A DNA stretch of 64,000 nt from Castellaniella sp034674885 (GCF_034674885.1 NZ_JAUCDS010000009.1:1-64000), one strand, 5' to 3'. Positions 34,397 through 45,367 are shown, numbered from the stretch's first letter. The notes: a model not told the origin generated them from the sequence alone. Numbers and translations are program-made.

Positions 34397-36039
34397 ACGG
34401 CCTTGAGCGCCCGCTGGCGCAGTTCGAATTTCTGGATCTTGCCGGTGGAAGTCTTGGGCAGTTCGCCGAAGATGACCAGGCGCGGCACCTTGTAGCCCGC
34501 CAGATGGGCCTTGCAATGCGCCACGATGTCTTCGGCGCTGACTTGCACATCGGCCTTGAGTTCGACGAAGGCGCAGGGCGTCTCCCCCCAGCGCTCGTCG
34601 GGCCGCGCCACGACAGCCGCAGCCAGCACGGCCGGGTGGCGGTACAGCACGTCCTCGACCTCGATCGAGGAGATGTTCTCGCCGCCCGAAATGATGATGT
34701 CCTTGGAGCGGTCCTTGATCTTGATGTAGCCGTCCGGGTCCATGACAGCCAGATCGCCGCTGTGGAACCAGCCGCCGGCAAATGCCTCCTGGGTGGCCTG
34801 GGGGTTCTTCAGATAACCCTTCATGCAGATGTTGCCCTGGAACATGATCTCACCCATGGTCTCGCCATCCGCCGCGACCGGCTGCAGCGTGACCGGATCC
34901 AGGACCCTGGCGGCCTTCTCCAGATGGTAGCGCACCCCTTGCCGGGCATTCAGGCGCGCCCGCTCGCCGATGTCGAGCGCATTCCAGTCCTCGCGCTTGG
35001 CGCAGACGGTCGCCGGCCCGTAGACTTCGGTCAGGCCATAGACGTGTGTCAGGTCGATGCCCAGGGATTCCATGCCCTCGATCATCGACGCCGGCGGCGC
35101 GGCGCCGGCCACCATGGCGCTGATGCCGGCGGGAATCCGTTCTCGCAGCGCCTGCGGGGCATTGACCAGCATGCTCTGCACGATGGGCGCGCCGCAATAG
35201 TGCGTGACGCCGTGTTCCACCATGCGGTCGATCATGGCTGCCGCCTCCACCCGCCGCAGGCAGACGTTGACCCCGGCGCGGGCGGCCACCGTCCAGGGGA
35301 AGCACCAGCCGTTGCAATGGAACATGGGCAACGTCCACAGATAGACGGCGTGCTTGGGCATGTCCCATTCCAGAATGTTCGACACGGCATTGATGGCCGC
35401 ACCCCGATGGTGGTAGACGACGCCCTTGGGGTTGCCGGTCGTGCCGCTGGTGTAGTTCAGCGAAATCGCATCCCACTCGGATACCGGCATCCGCCAGGCA
35501 TATTCAGGATTGCCCTCGGCCAGCAGGGCCTCGTAATCCAGGGATCCAATGGCCTGGCCCGGGCCGTCGTATTGCGGATCGTCGGCATCGATGACCAGGA
35601 TGGGCTCGGTGCGTGTGCGCAGGGCCAGCGCCTGGCTCATGATGCGGGAAAATTCCCGGTCCACGATGACGGCGCGGGCTTCCGCATGATCCAGCATGAA
35701 GGCCAGCGTCTGAGCATCCAGACGAGTATTCAGGGTATTGAGGATCGCGCCGCTCATGGGAATGCCGAAATGGGCCTCGACCATGGCCGGCACGTTGGGC
35801 AGCATGACGGCCACCGTCTGACCGGGGCCGATGCCCCGGGCCTGCAGCGCGCCGGCCAGGCGGCGGCAGCGCCGATACAGATCGGCCCAGGTGCGCCGAA
35901 TGGCCGAGTCGCCCAGACCGTGCACGACGGCCAGGCGATGCGGGTAGACGTCGGCAGCACGCTCCAGGTACAGCAGTGGCGTCAGAGGTGCGAAATTGGC
36001 GGAGGTCTGGGGCAAATCCTGATCGTATATCGAAACCAT
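34393..36039 (-). CDS. AMP-forming acyl-CoA synthetase
   Basis: 548 residues of the ANL superfamily. The AMP-binding loop is LNYTSGTTGNPKGVVYHHRG. Later motifs are HVYGLTEVYGP, GWFHSGDLAVMDPDGYIKIK and the C-terminal lysine motif ELPKTSTGKIQKFELR. It activates a carboxylic acid with ATP and attaches CoA. Close resemblance is to medium/long-chain or aryl acyl-CoA ligases, and the chain length cannot be read from the sequence. It heads a likely operon with nnr and the HAD gene. Confidence 0.92.
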   Translation of the reverse strand: MVSIYDQDLPQTSANFAPLTPLLYLERAADVYPHRLAVVHGLGDSAIRRTWADLYRRCRRLAGALQARGIGPGQTVAVMLPNVPAMVEAHFGIPMSGAILNTLNTRLDAQTLAFMLDHAEARAVIVDREFSRIMSQALALRTRTEPILVIDADDPQYDGPGQAIGSLDYEALLAEGNPEYAWRMPVSEWDAISLNYTSGTTGNPKGVVYHHRGAAINAVSNILEWDMPKHAVYLWTLPMFHCNGWCFPWTVAARAGVNVCLRRVEAAAMIDRMVEHGVTHYCGAPIVQSMLVNAPQALRERIPAGISAMVAGAAPPASMIEGMESLGIDLTHVYGLTEVYGPATVCAKREDWNALDIGERARLNARQGVRYHLEKAARVLDPVTLQPVAADGETMGEIMFQGNICMKGYLKNPQATQEAFAGGWFHSGDLAVMDPDGYIKIKDRSKDIIISGGENISSIEVEDVLYRHPAVLAAAVVARPDERWGETPCAFVELKADVQVSAEDIVAHCKAHLAGYKVPRLVIFGELPKTSTGKIQKFELRQRALKAV

Positions 36040-36112
36040 GAATGTCTCCTTCGGAGGTCACTGTCATTTTAACGGCCCGGCGCGGACGGATTCTCTGCGT
36101 CGGCGCAAACAA

Positions 36113-38101
36113 TCAGGGATTCCAGACCCCGCCGGCGCGCCGAGTCGGGTGCTGCACGGCATGCCGGACGATGGACGCGCCCTGCGGCAACACCAGCGTC
36201 AGCGACCGGCGCGCGCGGGTCGCACCGGTATAGAGCAATTCACGCGTCACGAGCGGCCCTGGACGATCCGGCAAGACCAGCACGACCCGATCGAATTCGG
36301 AACCCTGAGATTTATGCACTGTCAGGGCGTAGGCGGTTTCCGTATCCGCCAGGCGGGCCGGAGAAACCCAGCGCACCGTGCCCTGTCGGGCGCCGGAAAA
36401 GGCCACCCGCAAGCGCCCCTCCGGCCTGCCGGGGGCTGGCACTGGCAGCACCAGGCCCATGTCCCCATTGGCCAGGCCCAGAGCGGGCAAATTGCGGCGC
36501 ACCAGCACGGGTTGGCCCGGATACCAAAGGCCGTAAGCAGCAGAGATCAGGCCGGCGGACCGCAGGCGCGATTCGATCAGTTGATTCAGGCCCTGAACCC
36601 CCCAGGGCCCCTGCCGGACGGCGCACAGCACCTGGAAACGCGCCTGGATGCGCAGCAGGTCCAGCGCCCACTGGCCCCAGTCCGCCAGCGGCGCACCTGC
36701 GCCCGGCCGACAGGCCTGCAAATGGGCGAAGATCGCCGGATAGGCGGTCTCGGCCAGGACTCCGGCAGCGCGCAGCCAGCTGTCGGCTGCATCCCGGTCT
36801 GCAGGATCGCCGGCCGCCGCCACACCAGCCAGTGTCACGCAGTCCAGATCCGCCAGCCCCGCCTGCAGCAGCGCGTCTGCCTGGGCGGCCTGATTCCGGT
36901 TGACGGCCTCGGCAAAGCGTCCGATACCGCTGCCTGCACCGAAACGCATGCTGCGTCGCAGCATCACCACTGCCTGATCCAGAGGCGTGCCGGCCGGGTC
37001 CGGGCACTGCAGGACTCCCGCCTCTACCCCAGCCAGAGCAGGCTTGCCGGCCGCAGCCAGCAGATCCTGGCCGCACAGGGCTGCCAGTCGTTCGCAGGTG
37101 GCCTGTGTGTAGTGCCCGCTCTCGGCACGAGCGCAGAGTTCCCCCAGCACCGCGCCGGCCTCGACCGAGGCCAGCTGGTCTTTGTCCCCCAGCAGCACCA
37201 GTTGCGCAGCGGGCGGCAGAGCCGACAGCACGGCATCCGCCATCTCGATGTCCATCATCGAGGCTTCATCGATCACCAGCACGTCCAGGTCCAGGGGGTT
37301 GCCGGCATGATGGCTCATGCGCCGCGTGCCTGGCCGGCTGCCCAGCAGGCGATGCAGCGTCACGACCTGGGACGGCACGCAGCCCAGCGCGGCGCGCAGT
37401 TCCTGATCGCCATCCCTGCCCAGATCCTGCAGCTTGCCAGCGATGGATTCGTTGAGGCGGGCAGCGGCCTTGCCCGTGGGCGCAGCCAGACGGATGCGCA
37501 GCCCCTGCGCCAGGCCCCGAGCCTGGGCCAGGCCCTGGAGCACGGCCAGCAGACGGACCACGGTGGTGGTCTTGCCGGTGCCCGGCCCCCCGGTGATGAT
37601 GCCAAAGCGCTGCCCCAGCATCACCGCGCAGGCCAGCTTCTGCCAATCCAACGCAGCGCCGGCAGCAGGCGGAAACAGGCGATCCAGCCATTGCCGCGCC
37701 AGCACGGGATCCGCCAGCGCGTCCGTGGCTGACCGCAGGCGCCCTTCGATCGCCTGCCGGATGCGCTCGCCGGCCCGCCAGTAGCGGGCCAGATACAGGC
37801 GGGAACCATGCAGCACCACCGGTTCATCGCCGCTGCCGTCGCCGACGAAGGAAGCAGCAGCAAGCTGAGCCAGACCAGCATCCAGTGCCAGGCCGTCCGG
37901 CTCGGCGCGCAGGTCCAGGCAGGGATGGCCCTGGGCCAGTTGAGCGCAACACCGCATGGCCAGGCGAACCGCCGCTTCGGGCGCGTCCGGACACTGCTCG
38001 ACCAGCAGGCGGGCAAAGGCGACCTCCAGATCCTGGACGGCATCGGCCTGTCCATAGGACAGCCATGCCGGCCACGCGGGAGATTGTTTACTCGTGCTCA
38101 T
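36113..38101 (-). CDS. recD: Exodeoxyribonuclease V alpha subunit (RecD)
   Basis: 662 residues from ATG 38101, overlapping the recB end by 14 bases. Walker A is GGPGTGKTTT (171-180), Walker B is VLVIDEASMMDIEMADAVL, and the C-terminal helicase motif is ALTVHKSQGSEFDRVVLVLP. RecD is the 5-to-3-prime motor of RecBCD. The N-terminal domain that contacts RecB/RecC (about 1-130) is present. Confidence 0.95.
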   Translation of the reverse strand: MSTSKQSPAWPAWLSYGQADAVQDLEVAFARLLVEQCPDAPEAAVRLAMRCCAQLAQGHPCLDLRAEPDGLALDAGLAQLAAASFVGDGSGDEPVVLHGSRLYLARYWRAGERIRQAIEGRLRSATDALADPVLARQWLDRLFPPAAGAALDWQKLACAVMLGQRFGIITGGPGTGKTTTVVRLLAVLQGLAQARGLAQGLRIRLAAPTGKAAARLNESIAGKLQDLGRDGDQELRAALGCVPSQVVTLHRLLGSRPGTRRMSHHAGNPLDLDVLVIDEASMMDIEMADAVLSALPPAAQLVLLGDKDQLASVEAGAVLGELCARAESGHYTQATCERLAALCGQDLLAAAGKPALAGVEAGVLQCPDPAGTPLDQAVVMLRRSMRFGAGSGIGRFAEAVNRNQAAQADALLQAGLADLDCVTLAGVAAAGDPADRDAADSWLRAAGVLAETAYPAIFAHLQACRPGAGAPLADWGQWALDLLRIQARFQVLCAVRQGPWGVQGLNQLIESRLRSAGLISAAYGLWYPGQPVLVRRNLPALGLANGDMGLVLPVPAPGRPEGRLRVAFSGARQGTVRWVSPARLADTETAYALTVHKSQGSEFDRVVLVLPDRPGPLVTRELLYTGATRARRSLTLVLPQGASIVRHAVQHPTRRAGGVWNP

Positions 38102-41100
38102 TGGTTTCCGACCCCGCGAACAGGGCATCCAGGGATTCAATCAATTCCTGCGGCGGGCACAGCGACAACAACCCCTGCCCCGGCGCATCCTGGCCGCGCA
38201 GGAACATGTAGACCGCCCCGCCCATATGACGCTGGTAGTCATAGTCGGGCAGGCGCGCACGCAATTGCCGGTGCAGGGCCAGCACGTACATCAGCATCTG
38301 CACATCGTAGCGGCTGGCCCGCATGGCCTGACGCAGGGCCGGAGCAGCATAATCGGCCAGACGCGGCCCCAGATGGTTGGACTTGTAGTCGATCAGGTAA
38401 TAGCGGTCGCCAGACTGCAGCGTCAGGTCGATGAAACCCTTGAAAAGCCCGCCCAGGGTTTGCTCCGCCAGTGCCGGGCGCGGCGCCGCATCGAACGTGC
38501 CCACCGTGATCCGGCGGTCCAGTTCAGCCACTGCAAGCCGCTGCACAGGCAGCCAGAACTCCATTTCAGGCAGGCAGGCAGGCACGCTGTCCAGCCGGAT
38601 GACCGGATCGCCCGGCAGTTGCGGGCGCCACTCGGTCTGCGCAAAGCGCGACAGCCAGGCATGCAGTTCATCGATATGCGCCTCCCAGCCGCGCACCGCG
38701 CAGCGGCGCGCGACCATGTCGCGCATGCCGTCCAGATGCCGGAAGCGCCGTTGCGCCGCCCATTCGAGCAGACCATGCAAAAAGGTACCGGCCTCGCTGC
38801 CTCGGGGGAAACCGGACAGGCCGGTCTGCGGCAGCATCGCGCCCGACACAGCATCATCCGCGCCAGCCGACGGTGCGCGCGGCAACACCGTCGCCGGTTG
38901 GCGCACGCCCTGCTCTTCCCGCAGCACGTCCTCGAGCGCCGTGTCAGGCGATGCATCCGGCCGTTCGGCGCCACGCGCGGACCGATCCGCCAATTGCAGC
39001 GAGGAATAGCTGGCGACCCACCAGGGCTCTCCCACAGCGAATCCGCTCAGGCGCCTGGCCGGCCCTAGATCTTCAGTACGCAACGCCTGCGGCCCGGCAT
39101 CCAAGACCCTGTGCGCGGCATCATCCGCAGCCGGATCCCAGGCAAACTGGTCTGGATAATCCTGGCAGCGCCGATCCCAGGCTTGCCGCACATCGCCGCC
39201 CAGCACGTGCGCCATGCCGCTGTCGCGTCCTGTATCCCCCAGCGCCATCCAGACCGCATGCCGGGCGCGGGTCAGGGCCACATAGAGCTTGCGGGTCTCC
39301 TCACCCAGTTGTTCGCGCAGCACCTGCTGCACCTGTTCGGCATTGAGCTCCAGCAGCCATTGCCGCCGCCCTTCCCAGTGCAGGGCGTGCGGCCCGGCCT
39401 TCAGCTGCGCCGAACGGCCACGGCAGACAAAGGGCAGGAAGACCAGGGGATATTCCAGGCCCTTGGATTTGTGCACGGTCACGATACGCACCAGCGCCTC
39501 GTCGCTTTCCAGGCGCAGGCGGCGGGCACCTTCGGCATCGGCGTCGGCATCGAGGAATTCGCGCTGGCGCTGCAGGTAGTGCAGCAGCGCCTCTTCCCCG
39601 TCCAGCTGGACGCTGGCCTGCTGCAGCAATTCGGCCAGGTGCAGGCAGTCCGTCAGCTGGCGCTCGCCTTCCGCGCCTTGCGCCAACAGACGCGACGGGA
39701 CGCCGAAATCCTGCAGCACCCAGCGCAGCATCGGCAGCACGCCGCGCTGCCGCCAGCGTCCGTGATAAGACTGGAAGCGTTCCACCTGCTCGTCCCAGGC
39801 CCACTCGTCTTCGACCAGCTTCGCCAACTGATATATTTCCAGCCCCAACAAGGAAGTGGCCAGGGCCGCGCGGATGGCCCGTTCATCGTCCGGATGCGCG
39901 CACGCGTTCAGGATGAAACCCAGTTCCAGGGCCGTCCCGGATTCATAAACGGACCGCCGATCGGACAGGTAGACGCTGCGCAAACCGAGTTCCGCCAAAG
40001 CGTCCCGAACCAGTCCGGCCTCATCGCGGCTGTTCACCAGAATGGCCATATCCGAGGGCTGGACGGCTTGCAGACCCTGCGCCGAACGGAAACCGGCGCG
40101 GCCTTCTCGCCCCATCTGCAAGCAGACGGCCACCTGCCGGGCGCAGGCTCGGGCCGCCTGATCGCAATAAACGCCAACCCCCAAAGGCCCCTCGCCTTCG
40201 GTCTCGATCCAGCAGGCCTGCAAGGCGGGCGGCAGGTGGCCGGATATCGTCCAGATCTCGTCCCTGCCCTGTGCCTGCACCGGATGAAAGGCGATGCTTT
40301 CCCCCGGCAGCCCCGTCGGGAACACAGGTTCGCCGTCCTGTCGGTCGAAGCAATGATTGACGGCCTGCACCAACGATCGCGCGGAGCGGTAGTTGCAATC
40401 CAGAGTCTGCACCCGGTCGCCGCAGGCCTGGGCCGCCCGCAGGTAGGTTTGCACGTCGGCGCCCCGAAAACTGTAGATGGCCTGCTTGGGATCGCCGATG
40501 AAGATCAGCGTCGTCTGGGGCTGCGGCGACGCCACGCAATAGATCCGGTCGAAGATCCGATACTGGACGGGATCCGTATCCTGGAACTCATCGATCAGCA
40601 CCACAGGAAACTGCTGGCGCAGAGTGTGCGCCAGGGGATCGCCACGCGTGCCCTGCAAGGCGGCATCCAGGCCGGTCAGCAGGCCGTCGAAACCCATGGC
40701 TGCGCGACGGCTCAGCATCTGCCGCAGCCGATCGGCCATCCAGGCCAGCGCATGCCTGCGCGCCGGCAGTTGCAGGGCTGGCAGGCGCCGCAGATCCTGC
40801 TGCAGCCGCTGCAGGGCCAGGCTGGCGGCCGGAGGTTCCGGCGCGGGGCCATCCCCCTGCCAGCGGCCCAGCAGCCCCTCGGGCGAGAGCGCATCCCAGG
40901 CCGTCTTGCTGAGCGCAGGCTCGATCTGATCCGGTTGGGCGGCCCAGTCCCGCAGGCTCTGCAGCCAATTGCCGCGATCGTTGGGCCGGATCTTGATCTG
41001 CTTGCCTTGGGATTCCAGCCAGGCCAGGAAGGCATCTGCCTGCACGCCCCAGGGTTCCTTGAGCGCCTGCAAGGCGGCCATGCGGCCGGCCAGCGTCTCT

Positions 41101-41792
41101 GCGCAGACCTGCGCCAGGGTGCCGCCCTCAGGCGATGGCAGGCCCTCCTGTGTCAACAGATGGGCCAGCGCCTGATGCAGCGCGTCGGGCGTGGCCCAGA
41201 CCGCCAGCACTTCAGCCAGCGCCCGGTCGTCCAGCGCGGCAACGCAGGCCCGCCAGTAATCCCAGGCGACCTGGCGCTTGAGCTCGTTCAGATCGGTCAG
41301 CAATTCCTGTTCGAACTGGCTGGCGCTGTCGAACGCGTGTTCCTGCAGTATCCGGGCACACCAGGCATGGATGGTGGAAATGGCGGCCTCGTCCATGGAC
41401 TGGGCGGCCAGGTCCAGGGTCCGGGCGCAGGCGGACCACTGATCCTGCGGATACTCGGCCCGCAAAGCTTCCAGGAACGGATCGTCCAGCGGCGGCGCGT
41501 CGAGAGAATCGCCATCATTGGCAAAACCGGCGGCCGCCTCGGACAGGCGGCTGCGGATGCGGTCGCGCAGTTCCTGGGCGGCCGCATCAGTGAAGGTCAG
41601 GACCAGGATCTGCCCGGGCAGCCTGGCCGCCTGTCCGCCATGCCCCAGCACCAGCCGCACGTACAGCGCGGCAATCGTCCAGGTCTTGCCGGTGCCGGCG
41701 CTGGCCTCGATCAGATGGCTGCCCTGCAGCACGAAGCGCAGCGGATCCACCTGAGGCGGTTGACGGGGGATCGGAGCCATATCAGCCATCAT
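38088..41792 (-). CDS. recB: Exodeoxyribonuclease V beta subunit (RecB)
   Basis: 1234 residues, a normal RecB length. The UvrD-type helicase begins with Walker A EASAGTGKTWTI (29-40), has QYRIFDRIYC and DPKQAIYSFRGADVQTYL, and continues to TVHKSKGLEYPLVFLPFV. The C-terminal nuclease domain ends with YLIDYKSNHLGPRL, carrying the catalytic Asp and Lys. RecB is the 3-to-5-prime motor and sole nuclease of RecBCD. Starts and stops overlap with recC and recD. Confidence 0.97.
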   Translation of the reverse strand: MMADMAPIPRQPPQVDPLRFVLQGSHLIEASAGTGKTWTIAALYVRLVLGHGGQAARLPGQILVLTFTDAAAQELRDRIRSRLSEAAAGFANDGDSLDAPPLDDPFLEALRAEYPQDQWSACARTLDLAAQSMDEAAISTIHAWCARILQEHAFDSASQFEQELLTDLNELKRQVAWDYWRACVAALDDRALAEVLAVWATPDALHQALAHLLTQEGLPSPEGGTLAQVCAETLAGRMAALQALKEPWGVQADAFLAWLESQGKQIKIRPNDRGNWLQSLRDWAAQPDQIEPALSKTAWDALSPEGLLGRWQGDGPAPEPPAASLALQRLQQDLRRLPALQLPARRHALAWMADRLRQMLSRRAAMGFDGLLTGLDAALQGTRGDPLAHTLRQQFPVVLIDEFQDTDPVQYRIFDRIYCVASPQPQTTLIFIGDPKQAIYSFRGADVQTYLRAAQACGDRVQTLDCNYRSARSLVQAVNHCFDRQDGEPVFPTGLPGESIAFHPVQAQGRDEIWTISGHLPPALQACWIETEGEGPLGVGVYCDQAARACARQVAVCLQMGREGRAGFRSAQGLQAVQPSDMAILVNSRDEAGLVRDALAELGLRSVYLSDRRSVYESGTALELGFILNACAHPDDERAIRAALATSLLGLEIYQLAKLVEDEWAWDEQVERFQSYHGRWRQRGVLPMLRWVLQDFGVPSRLLAQGAEGERQLTDCLHLAELLQQASVQLDGEEALLHYLQRQREFLDADADAEGARRLRLESDEALVRIVTVHKSKGLEYPLVFLPFVCRGRSAQLKAGPHALHWEGRRQWLLELNAEQVQQVLREQLGEETRKLYVALTRARHAVWMALGDTGRDSGMAHVLGGDVRQAWDRRCQDYPDQFAWDPAADDAAHRVLDAGPQALRTEDLGPARRLSGFAVGEPWWVASYSSLQLADRSARGAERPDASPDTALEDVLREEQGVRQPATVLPRAPSAGADDAVSGAMLPQTGLSGFPRGSEAGTFLHGLLEWAAQRRFRHLDGMRDMVARRCAVRGWEAHIDELHAWLSRFAQTEWRPQLPGDPVIRLDSVPACLPEMEFWLPVQRLAVAELDRRITVGTFDAAPRPALAEQTLGGLFKGFIDLTLQSGDRYYLIDYKSNHLGPRLADYAAPALRQAMRASRYDVQMLMYVLALHRQLRARLPDYDYQRHMGGAVYMFLRGQDAPGQGLLSLCPPQELIESLDALFAGSETNEHE

Positions 41793-44700
41793 GCCGAGCC
41801 CGCCCGCGCGGCACGCCGACGTGCATCCGCCGGCAGCTCGTCCGATAGCGCGCCATACAGGGACCGGGCCAGGACAAAGAACTGCCCATTCTCGGCCAGG
41901 GCTGCGAAATCAGGGTAGCAGCGGCGCAGGTACAGATCCCGTTCGATGGTCCGGTCGTAGGCTTCGCGAGCGGCTTGCCAGGCCCCGCCGTCTTCCCGAG
42001 GATCAGATCCGGAGCGCAGCCAGGCGCCTGCGGCGTTGACGTCCACCGGCAGGGCCGCCTGCATGCCGGTGCGCCAGCAGGCCCACCAATCCTGCCAGAT
42101 CGCCTGGGCCGCCTCCGGCGACAAGGGTTCGAAGGTGACTTGCCCCTTGGGGCTGATCAGCAGCGTCGTCAGGGAACGGCCCTGCACGTGCGCCGCGACG
42201 TGTTCCACCCAGGCCCCCAACAGGGCCTTGAAACGGTACCGGTTCCTGTCGCTGACCAGATGCCCGGCCTGCAACAGCACGCGGCACCAGCCGCCCTGAT
42301 CGTCGCGCCGCCAGCCGTTCAGGACATCCTCGAAGCGCCAGTCCTCGCTCTGCGCCACTGGCGCCGCCGTGCACAGGCGCAGGGGCTCCGCCACCTGGAC
42401 AGGCCACTCTTCGCAAGCCTTCACATAGGCCGTCAGCGCCGGATCCAGCGCTCGGCGCAGGGCACCGGCAGCCGCCCGGCCCAAAGCGCCGTCGACCAGA
42501 GCGCCGCGCCGCTGCAGGCGCTGCAGGCCCTGGTCGAGCGCCTGATCGATCAGGGGCCCCACGCCTTCCTGGCTGTCCCTTTTCGACGTTCCTCGCTCTG
42601 CCGCGACAGCGGCATCCAGGAGTTCCTGGTTCAGGCGCCAGCGTTCGAGCTGATCAAGCACGTAGGGCTCATCCTCGTCGAGCGCCGCATCGGCATCCCG
42701 GAAGCTGACCTGCAAGCGCTGCTGGAAGAAATTCCGGACAGGATGCGCCAGGAAGGCGCCCAGCCGCCCCAGGGTGAGGGGTGCGTCGGACGGCGCCAGC
42801 GGCAGCAGGCCAGCCATGGCGGCTGTCGTATCGGGCGCCTGTCGGGCAGCCAACTGCGCGATGCGCCATTCGACGGCATAGGTGAACAGGCCCTGCTGGC
42901 CGTCGTCCGGCCGCAGGGAAAAGTATCGCCGACTGAACGGCTGCAAGGGATGGTGGCAGGTCAGGGATTCGGCTAGGGACGACTTCGCATCCACGCCGCG
43001 CCACCCCCGATCCAGATGTTCCCGCAGCTGGGCCACCAGCACCGACGGCGGCTGCTCGGCATTGTCCTGGATGCTGTGGCCGATCCAGGAGATGCTCAGT
43101 TGCTCGCGCGCCGACAGCAGGGCTTCCAGAAACAGGTAGCGGTCGTCTTCCCGCCGCGAGCGGTCCCCCGAACGCGGGTGCGTGGCCATGAGATCCATGT
43201 CCGACGGCGGCCGGATTCGAGGAAAAGCGCCATCCTGCATGCCCAGCAGGCAGACCCGCCGAAATGGAATGGCCCGCATCGGCATCAGCGTGGCAAAGGT
43301 CACGGCGCCCGCAAAAAACCGCTGGGACAGCCCCCCCTGATCCAGCCCCCCCAGACAATGCTCGACCACGATGGCCGAGGGCAAGGGTTCGTCCAGGCCG
43401 GCGGCCTGGCACTGCTGCAGCCACGTCTGCAGACTCTCGCGAAAACGGCTCAGGACCAAGGCATCGGCATCCTGATCCGGCGCAAAGCAATCATCCAGCA
43501 GGGCCTGCAGGCAACTGCCCCAGGCCGACGGGCTGGCGGGCTCGCTGAGCAGCCGCCAGTAGTGATCCAGGGTATCCAGGAAATGGGCCAGCCCGCCCAG
43601 GACGGCAGCCTGCAAGCCGGCAGGTTCGTCGTAAGGTTCGATCCCTTGCCAGGCGGGGGCGTCGTCGCCGGACGCATAGCCCAGCAGCATGCGTCGCAGG
43701 CCGAAATCCCAGGTATGGCGATGCGCCGCCTGGGGGCTTTGATCCAGATCGAACACTGCCCGATGATCTGCATGCAACCCCCAGCGGACCTGGGATTCCC
43801 GAGCCCAGGTCTGCAGCAACGGCAGATCCTCGGCGGCGATCCCGAAGCGCTGCCGCAAGGCCGGAACTTCCAGCCATTCCAGGACTTCGTTGATCCCCAG
43901 ACGCAGGCGCGGCAGCGACAGCAGCTGTTCCAGCACGATCACCAGTGGATCGGCGCGGCGCGAACTGCGGTCTGCCAGGGCATACGGGATGTGGCGCCAG
44001 TCGCGCGAACCGTACAGGCCGAACACGGCCTGGATGTGCGGCGCATAGGCCTCGATGTCGGGCACCATGACGATGATGTCACGCGGCTGCAAGGTGGGAT
44101 CCGCCTGAAAGGCCGCCAGCAGCTGGTCCTGAAGGATCTCGACTTCGCGCTGAGCGCTGTGGGCCACCTGGAAGCGGATGGACATATCGCGTGCCGGGTC
44201 CACGTCGGGCCAAAGCGTCCGGGTCTCCGACAGCGGCCGCAGATCGCGGATGTCGTCCTGCAACTGGGCCAGCAGGCTGGCGCCGGGCAGTTCTTCGAAG
44301 GCGTCGATGCGTCGGTGCAGGACGGCGAATTGCGGATCCCAGCGGGCTCGCTGGGCAGGGTCGTCGAAATCGTCGAGCATGCCGATATAGTCGCGCCCCT
44401 GGCGTCCCCAGGACGCCAACAGCGGATGCGTCTGCTGATGCAGGGCCGCGTCGTCCAGGACGTCGGGCATGCCCGGCCGGCGGGCCTGTCGGCGAAACCG
44501 TGCTCGCAGCAAGTCCCGGTCGCCCTGGATGTCCGCCCAGTAATGGGCGCAAGGATTATGGACACAGACCAGGATCTGCACCCAGCGCGACAGGCCGGCC
44601 AAGGCCTCGAAGGTCTGACGCGGCATGGCGGAAATGCCGAACACCAGGATGCGGCGCGGCAGGCCGGCAGGGCGATCCGCCGCATCGGCCGACAGCACCC

Positions 44701-45367
44701 GGGACATGAAGGCTTCGTGGATGGCGGCGCGGCCGGCCCGGTCCCCCTGTGCGGCCGGGATATCTGGCCGGGCAATCAGGTCATCGAGCAAGGCTCGCCA
44801 CAAATGCGCCTGCCAGGCCTGGGTCGCGGGCAAGTCCTGATCTTGCCCCCGGCCATCGGGGAGCACCATGCGGCCTTCGGACCAGGCCTGCAGCCAGTCG
44901 GCCCGATAGACCTGATACTGATCGAACAGGTCTGCCAGGCGGCCGGCCAACTGATAACGTTTGCGCACGTCGGCATCATCGGCCAGGAACTGCTGCAGCA
45001 CGGTGTATTCGGGCCGATCCAGCACTGCGGGCAGCAGGCGCATCAGGCGCCAGACCAGGGCGTCCTTGTCCAGCGGCGAGTCTTCCGGCACGGCGCCGGC
45101 CCCCAGCACGCTGCGATAGGCCTGCCACATGAACCGCGAGGGCAGCAGGAAATCCAGGGCTGCCGCGATGCCGCCATGGGCATCCTGAGCCAGCGCCAGG
45201 CGCAGCCACTGGGCAATGCCGTTGCTGTGTACCAGCAGGCATTCGTTTTCGAGCGGGGCCAGCGGGTTGTGCCGCATCCAGGCCACCAGGACGTCGCGCA
45301 GCTGTTCGGCCCGGTTGCCGTGCACCAGCACCAGGCCTGGCATCAGATCCGTCGCCGGTTCCCGCAT
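41789..45367 (-). CDS. recC: Exodeoxyribonuclease V gamma subunit (RecC)
   Basis: 1192 residues from ATG 45367, which has AGGAGG five bases upstream; a GTG six bases earlier would lie inside that site. The N-terminus LVLVHGNRAEQLRDVLVAWM and internal segments such as RRVCLLGMQDGAFPRIRPPS are typical of RecC. RecC resembles a helicase but lacks working ATPase motifs, and in E. coli it recognises Chi. The order recC-recB-recD on one strand with short overlaps indicates one operon. Confidence 0.96.
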   Translation of the reverse strand: MREPATDLMPGLVLVHGNRAEQLRDVLVAWMRHNPLAPLENECLLVHSNGIAQWLRLALAQDAHGGIAAALDFLLPSRFMWQAYRSVLGAGAVPEDSPLDKDALVWRLMRLLPAVLDRPEYTVLQQFLADDADVRKRYQLAGRLADLFDQYQVYRADWLQAWSEGRMVLPDGRGQDQDLPATQAWQAHLWRALLDDLIARPDIPAAQGDRAGRAAIHEAFMSRVLSADAADRPAGLPRRILVFGISAMPRQTFEALAGLSRWVQILVCVHNPCAHYWADIQGDRDLLRARFRRQARRPGMPDVLDDAALHQQTHPLLASWGRQGRDYIGMLDDFDDPAQRARWDPQFAVLHRRIDAFEELPGASLLAQLQDDIRDLRPLSETRTLWPDVDPARDMSIRFQVAHSAQREVEILQDQLLAAFQADPTLQPRDIIVMVPDIEAYAPHIQAVFGLYGSRDWRHIPYALADRSSRRADPLVIVLEQLLSLPRLRLGINEVLEWLEVPALRQRFGIAAEDLPLLQTWARESQVRWGLHADHRAVFDLDQSPQAAHRHTWDFGLRRMLLGYASGDDAPAWQGIEPYDEPAGLQAAVLGGLAHFLDTLDHYWRLLSEPASPSAWGSCLQALLDDCFAPDQDADALVLSRFRESLQTWLQQCQAAGLDEPLPSAIVVEHCLGGLDQGGLSQRFFAGAVTFATLMPMRAIPFRRVCLLGMQDGAFPRIRPPSDMDLMATHPRSGDRSRREDDRYLFLEALLSAREQLSISWIGHSIQDNAEQPPSVLVAQLREHLDRGWRGVDAKSSLAESLTCHHPLQPFSRRYFSLRPDDGQQGLFTYAVEWRIAQLAARQAPDTTAAMAGLLPLAPSDAPLTLGRLGAFLAHPVRNFFQQRLQVSFRDADAALDEDEPYVLDQLERWRLNQELLDAAVAAERGTSKRDSQEGVGPLIDQALDQGLQRLQRRGALVDGALGRAAAGALRRALDPALTAYVKACEEWPVQVAEPLRLCTAAPVAQSEDWRFEDVLNGWRRDDQGGWCRVLLQAGHLVSDRNRYRFKALLGAWVEHVAAHVQGRSLTTLLISPKGQVTFEPLSPEAAQAIWQDWWACWRTGMQAALPVDVNAAGAWLRSGSDPREDGGAWQAAREAYDRTIERDLYLRRCYPDFAALAENGQFFVLARSLYGALSDELPADARRRAARAGSA

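Noticed and set aside
39111..41918. 935-codon plus-strand frame opposite recB
   Set aside because: Shadow of recB; Gln/Arg/His-rich and without recognisable motifs.
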